DNA of 9,698 nt from Pseudomonadota bacterium. GTDB lineage: Bacteria > Pseudomonadota > Gammaproteobacteria > Burkholderiales > Casimicrobiaceae. The notes below the pieces were generated by a model that worked only from the letters and a program-made list of their open reading frames with translations, made no database searches and was not told the DNA's origin. The position numbers and the translations under genes were made by a program. Of this stretch, positions 6,719-9,698 are shown one piece after another. The stretch covers positions 1-9,698 of the forward strand of contig JAKPSO010000585.1 in NCBI GenBank assembly GCA_029571495.1. The letters run 5' to 3'. Every line of letters starts with the position of its first letter. Within the stretch, counting starts at the first letter, position 1.

Positions 6719-7309
6719 TTACGCCTCTTTCCCGTCTTGACCAATGCCGATGATGAGCTTGCTGCCATCAATTTTGTGCGGCGGGATATCCAAATTTCGC
6801 GGCGCTGGCGAGCCCGTAAACACGCGGCCTGCAAAGTCAAATTTCGAGCCATGGCAAGGGCAGTAAAAACCACCCGGCCAATCGTTACCGAGTTCGCCCG
6901 GCGTGGCCTTTTCCGTTGGCGAGCAGCCCAAGTGGGTGCACACGCCTTCCATCACCACCAAGTCCGGCGAGATCGAGCGCGTTGCGCCGCTCACGTACGA
7001 CGGCTGGTTGGCCTTGAGAGACTTCGCGTCTTGCAACTGCGAGTCTGGGATGTTCGCGAGCGCGGCGATTTGCTCGGCCGTGCGCTTCATGACCCACACG
7101 ACTTTGCCGCGCCATTCGACGTTTTTCTTTTCGCCGGGCTTCAAATTGGAGATATCGACTTCGACCGGCGCGCCGGCGGCTTTGGCTCGCTCCGACGGGG
7201 CCAGCGAGGCGACGAACGGTGCGACGATGGCGGCACCGGTAATAGCACCGGGCACGGCGGTCGCAGCGATCACCGTGCGACGTCTGGATGTATTGATTGG
7301 TTCGCTCAT
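6719..7309 (-). CDS. petA: Ubiquinol-cytochrome c reductase Rieske iron-sulfur subunit
   Basis: The Rieske protein takes the first electron from quinol at the Qo site of the bc1 complex. With the ATG at 7309 it has 196 residues. The N-terminus TSRRRTVIAATAV has the twin-arginine pattern of this family, followed by a hydrophobic helix at about 12-36 that stays as the membrane anchor. The [2Fe-2S] ligands are C124 and H126 in CTHLGC (124-129) and C150 and H153 in CPCHGS (150-155); C129 and C152 form the usual disulfide. GSPAPRNLDIPP is the conserved proline loop. The frame stays open upstream to a GTG at 7405, but those 32 extra codons would put a hairpin-rich leader before the twin-arginine signal, so I reject that start. 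No strong Shine-Dalgarno precedes 7309. It is the first gene of petABC. Confidence 0.96.
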   Translation of the reverse strand: MSEPINTSRRRTVIAATAVPGAITGAAIVAPFVASLAPSERAKAAGAPVEVDISNLKPGEKKNVEWRGKVVWVMKRTAEQIAALANIPDSQLQDAKSLKANQPSYVSGATRSISPDLVVMEGVCTHLGCSPTEKATPGELGNDWPGGFYCPCHGSKFDFAGRVFTGSPAPRNLDIPPHKIDGSKLIIGIGQDGKEA

Positions 7310-7454
7310 TGGCTTTTTTGTGGCTAGTTTGACTTCGCGCGATCCCGAAGGCGCTTGAAAGCGCTTCTTGAAGGGTCTTCCGGGCCCGATTGCCTTGTTT
7401 TTCACTTACGCAAAAACACGCGCGGACCGGACAACCCACAGATTTTATCTGATT

Positions 7455-7476
7455 GCGGTACCGCTTTTGTAGCGGT
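7455..7476. promoter_or_regulatory. Overlapping palindromes upstream of the candidate petA -10
   Basis: GCGGTACCGC at 7455-7464 is a perfect 10-bp palindrome. Its right half ACCGC (7460-7464) is also inverted against GCGGT at 7472-7476. Together they give three half-sites, located where a -35 or activator site for petA would be. It is an operator candidate; no regulator is known from this window. Confidence 0.35.
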
Positions 7477-7509
7477 GCAGCGCAAAAGACGCAACGCGGC
7501 TGCGCTGAT

Positions 7510-7530
7510 TGCCCGGAAATCGGGCATTTT
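7510..7530 (+). promoter_or_regulatory. GC-rich inverted repeat upstream of the asd promoter
   Basis: TGCCCG (7510-7515) and CGGGCA (7521-7526) are inverted around GAAAT and followed by TTTT. The repeat lies about 20 nt before the possible asd -10 TATTCT (7545-7550). It could be a regulator site or a weak terminator-like hairpin; the stem is short. Confidence 0.3.
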
Positions 7531-7609
7531 CCGATGAAATGCGCTATTCTTCTGGGCTCGCTGCACCGCAGCAAACTTTGTTCTTTACCCACAAAAACGA
7601 GGAAAACTC

Positions 7610-8761
7610 ATGTCCCTGTCCAAGCTTTCGGTCGGTCTCGTCGGCTGGCGCGGCATGGTTGGCTCGGTTCTCATGCAACGCATGAGCGCTGAGCGCGACT
7701 TTGACGCCATCGAAACGACTTTTTTCAGCACCTCTTCGGCCGGTAAACCCGCGCCCAAGATTGAAGGCTGCAAAGTGTTTGACCCGATTCTGAAAGATGG
7801 CAACGACATTACCGCGCTCAAGGCGATGGACGTGATCATTACCTGCCAAGGCGGCGATTACACGAAAGCCGTGTATGCACCGCTGCGCGCGGCGGGATGG
7901 AACGGGCACTGGATCGACGCCTCGAAAATCCTGCGCATGGCCGACGACGCCATCATCATTCTTGACCCGGTCAACATGCCGGTCATCCAGACCGCACTCG
8001 CTAAGGGCGTAAAAAACTGGATCGGCGGCAACTGCACCGTGAGCTGCATGCTGATGGGCGTCGGCGCGCTCTACAAAGCCGGCCTCGTCGAGTGGATGCA
8101 AACCTCCACCTACCAAGCAGCCTCCGGGGGCGGTGCGCCGAACATGCGCGAACTCCTGACGCAATACGGCGCGCTCTACGCCGAAGTTAAAGATCTGCTC
8201 GACGACCCCGCGAGCGCGATTCTCGAAATCGACCGCAAAGTCACCGCGAAGCAACGCGCGTTCACACCCGCCGAAACGGCGAACTTCCGCGGTGTGCCGC
8301 TCGGCGGCAACTTGATTCCGTGGATCGACGCTGACCGCGGCGACGGCACCAGCCTTGAAGAATGGAAAGGCGGCGCCGAGACCAACAAGATCATGGGCCT
8401 CGGCTCCATGTTCGGCACTTCGGAAATTCCAATTGATTCGACCTGCGTACGCGTTGGCTCGATGCGCTGCCACTCGCAGTCGCTCACCTTCAAGCTGAAA
8501 AAAGACGTGCCCCTCGCCGACATCGAGGACATGATCAAGAACGACAACGAATGGGTGAAGTACGTCCCGAACGAGCGCGTCGCGACCGAGCAAAACCTAA
8601 CCGCTGCGAACGTCGCCGGCACGATGACGATTCCGGTCGGTCGCGTGCGCAAACTCGCGATGGGCCCGCAGTATCTCGGCGCGTTCACCATCGGCGACCA
8701 ACTGCTCTGGGGCGCCGCCGAACCGCTGCGCCGCATGTTGCGCATCATTCAGGCGCAGTAG
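7610..8761 (+). CDS. asd: Aspartate-semialdehyde dehydrogenase
   Basis: Asd reduces aspartyl phosphate to aspartate semialdehyde with NADPH, the branch point toward lysine and diaminopimelate, threonine and methionine. The 383-residue protein is of the E. coli (long, Gram-negative) type. The NADP-binding loop GLVGWRGMVGSVLMQRM begins at residue 9. The catalytic cysteine is C142 in GGNCTVSCML, and the active-site histidine is H288 in RCHSQ (286-290). FFSTSSAGKPAP and NRG-type downstream blocks agree with the family. The ATG has a good GAGGA site at 7599-7603, and the gene ends in two in-frame TAG codons. It is cytoplasmic and is followed by a REPIN and a strong terminator, so it appears to be a single-gene unit. 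It is divergent from petABC. Confidence 0.98.
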   Translation: MSLSKLSVGLVGWRGMVGSVLMQRMSAERDFDAIETTFFSTSSAGKPAPKIEGCKVFDPILKDGNDITALKAMDVIITCQGGDYTKAVYAPLRAAGWNGHWIDASKILRMADDAIIILDPVNMPVIQTALAKGVKNWIGGNCTVSCMLMGVGALYKAGLVEWMQTSTYQAASGGGAPNMRELLTQYGALYAEVKDLLDDPASAILEIDRKVTAKQRAFTPAETANFRGVPLGGNLIPWIDADRGDGTSLEEWKGGAETNKIMGLGSMFGTSEIPIDSTCVRVGSMRCHSQSLTFKLKKDVPLADIEDMIKNDNEWVKYVPNERVATEQNLTAANVAGTMTIPVGRVRKLAMGPQYLGAFTIGDQLLWGAAEPLRRMLRIIQAQ

Positions 8762-8767
8762 TAGTTT

Positions 8768-8823
8768 TGTGGGAGCGGCGGGAGCCGCGAATAACGTCAT
8801 TCGCGGCTTCCGCCGCTCCCACA
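8768..8823. repeat. REPIN: two inverted REP sequences (GTGG head)
   Basis: Arms of 25 nt at 8768-8792 and 8799-8823 are inverted around a six-nt loop. They match except for one position, which would be a G·U pair in plus-strand RNA. Each arm reads GTGGGAGCGGC...GCCGCGAAT, the same family as 1114-1183 but with a GTGG head and a different spacer. It starts 7 nt after the asd stop, so it becomes a stable hairpin at the end of the asd message. Confidence 0.82.
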
Positions 8824-8859
8824 GACGCACGCCCGCAAGCGATCACCGCATTGACAGCT

Positions 8860-8904
8860 AAACAGCGCTAACGACCGTACTACGGTCGTTAGCGCTGTTT
8901 TTTT
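8860..8904 (+). terminator. Intrinsic terminator downstream of asd
   Basis: A perfect 18-bp stem (8860-8877 with 8883-8900) closes a loop of about five nt (TACTA) at 8878-8882. A seven-residue T-tract runs from 8898 to 8904, so its first three bases overlap the stem base. This is a very strong Rho-independent terminator for asd. Reading the other way there is only a weak T-run, so it appears to work mainly on the plus strand. Confidence 0.93.
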
Positions 8905-9155
8905 CTGGATGTCGACTACCGAAGAAAATTGACCCTAAGCTCCACCCGCTGGCCGCGGGCGCTAAGAAGCCATAGCTTCAGCGTTCCCGTGCGAAGTTGA
9001 GCGCGGGCCGTCGCGTCGAGTCAAAATATTCGCGGCGCGCCACGCAACCGGAATACGCAAGAACGAAACTTTTGTCACGCCTTTGTCGCAGTGCAGCACT
9101 ATCGTTGCATGCTTTAATCGCTGTCAATGAAGTCGGCGTTACCGGAGGAGGGGCG
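8905..9155 (+). other. Upstream region of the ABC transporter gene
   Basis: I see no gene in this stretch. It holds a hairpin, CGCT-AA-GAAGC-CATA-GCTTC-AGCG, at 8960-8983. A short palindrome AGTGC-A-GCACT is at 9090-9100 and GCATGC is at 9107-9112. TTGTCA (9072-9077) and TTGTCG (9083-9088) look like -35 elements, but no -10 sits at the right spacing, so the promoter is not assigned. The palindrome pair is a possible operator for the transporter. Confidence 0.35.
9144..9151 (+). promoter_or_regulatory. Strong Shine-Dalgarno of the ABC ATPase gene
   Basis: GGAGGAGG lies just before GGCG-ATG and fixes the start at 9156. It is the strongest ribosome site in the window and suggests high translation when the gene is transcribed. 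Confidence 0.8.
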
Positions 9156-9698
9156 ATGACGGAAGCGCTCATCAGCATCGAGAATTTACGCGTCGCGTAT
9201 GGCGACAACGAAGTGCTGAAGGGCATCAATTTCGACATCGCGCGCGGCAGCTTTATCGCGCTGCTCGGCGCCTCCGGCTGCGGCAAAACAACCTTGCTGA
9301 GAACACTCGCGGGCTTCAACCCGGCGCGCAGCGGCGCGATACGTGTGAACGGCGCCGATGTGCTTTCGCTCGCGCCCGAGCGTCGCGGCATGGCGATGGT
9401 GTTCCAGTCGTACGCTCTTTGGTCACACATGAACGTCGCGCAAAACATCGGCTACGGCCTGAAGCTGCGTGGCGTGAGCAAAGCCGACATCGCGACGCGC
9501 GTGGCAACGCTTCTCGCCATGCTCGGTCTCGAAGGCTTTGAGACGCGCCCCGTCGCAGAGCTCTCTGGCGGCCAGCGTCAGCGCGTCGCACTCGGACGAG
9601 CGCTCGCTGTCGAGCCGCAAATCTTATTGCTCGACGAGCCGCTGTCAAACCTTGACGCGCGGATTCGCCTGCAAATGCGCCACGAAATACGCAGCATC
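9156..9698 (+). CDS. ABC transporter ATP-binding protein, PotA/FbpC-type (partial, 3' end missing)
   Basis: The first 181 residues are present and the frame is open to the window edge; family members usually run to about 340-370 residues. The Walker A motif GASGCGKTT is at 38-46, the Q-loop glutamine is Q84 in VFQSYALWSHM, the signature LSGGQRQR is at 136-143, Walker B ILLLDEP is at 156-162, and the D-loop NLDA is at 165-168. This pattern matches the import ATPases for polyamines, ferric iron, phosphonates or sugars. The usual proline in ALWPHM is S90 here. The C-terminal regulatory domain, the permeases and the binding protein, which would decide the substrate, lie beyond the edge. The start is fixed by a strong ribosome site. 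It would work on the cytoplasmic face of the inner membrane with two permease subunits. Confidence 0.94.
   Translation, partial: MTEALISIENLRVAYGDNEVLKGINFDIARGSFIALLGASGCGKTTLLRTLAGFNPARSGAIRVNGADVLSLAPERRGMAMVFQSYALWSHMNVAQNIGYGLKLRGVSKADIATRVATLLAMLGLEGFETRPVAELSGGQRQRVALGRALAVEPQILLLDEPLSNLDARIRLQMRHEIRSI

Larger units (their letters stand above)
7310..7609. promoter_or_regulatory. Divergent control region between petA and asd
   Basis: This 300-nt gap must hold promoters for both petABC (minus) and asd (plus). For petA, a minus-strand GATAAAATC (TAAAAT at 7447-7442) is a possible -10 with no good -35; it would give a leader of about 125 nt. That leader contains a hairpin, GCGCT-TGAA-AGCGC (7351-7364), flanked by GAA/TTC, and a CTTCG/CGAAG pair (7333-7337 with 7346-7350). 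For asd, TATTCT at 7545-7550 is a possible -10. Two palindromes listed separately lie next to these elements. No convincing small gene is present. Confidence 0.4.

Noticed and set aside
7310..7405. Extended petA start at a GTG 32 codons upstream
   Set aside because: The extra residues would precede the twin-arginine signal and cover a hairpin-rich leader; family members start just before the twin arginines.
7544..8593. 349-codon minus-strand open frame opposite asd
   Set aside because: asd is complete with catalytic residues; the reverse frame has no family features.

Overview
The window looks like a housekeeping region of a betaproteobacterial chromosome, most likely Burkholderiales-like. 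The evidence is the SspA and SspB sequences, the three-gene petABC operon, the PVWY form of the cytochrome b Qo motif, and GC-rich coding DNA. I can only place it by recalled family resemblance. I see no phage, plasmid, CRISPR or insertion-sequence genes. The accessory signal is small palindromic elements and structured RNA.

Layout, left to right. Positions 1-48 may hold the last codons of a plus-strand gene. They are followed by a roughly 123-bp nested-palindrome element (54-176) and the end of a minus-strand short-chain dehydrogenase (200-1054). A REPIN (paired inverted REP sequences) lies at 1114-1183. Everything from 1301 to 7309 reads on the minus strand. In transcription order it runs petA (Rieske protein), petB (cytochrome b), petC (cytochrome c1), an intrinsic terminator, sspA, sspB, tRNA-Thr(UGU), a structured leader of about 150 nt ending in an intrinsic terminator, and rhlE (DEAD-box RNA helicase). 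A divergent control region (7310-7609) separates petA from asd (aspartate-semialdehyde dehydrogenase, plus strand, 7610-8761). After asd come a second REPIN and a strong terminator, then a 250-nt upstream region and the first 181 codons of an ABC transporter ATPase that runs off the right edge.

How the genes work together. petABC encodes a complete cytochrome bc1 complex, which oxidises quinol and reduces cytochrome c. sspA and sspB encode the RNA-polymerase-associated stringent starvation protein and the ClpXP delivery adaptor. The tRNA gene begins only 11 nt after the sspB stop, so it is probably cut out of the sspAB transcript. asd feeds the lysine, threonine and methionine pathways and diaminopimelate synthesis.

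The most unusual signal is upstream of rhlE. A textbook intrinsic terminator ends only 8 nt before the helicase start codon, and three further stem-loops precede it in the gap after the tRNA. Any transcript starting upstream must pass through this terminator to express an RNA-unwinding enzyme, so the leader is a candidate autoregulatory attenuator. The second signal is two REPINs, with GTAG and GTGG heads, plus an unrelated MITE-like palindrome.
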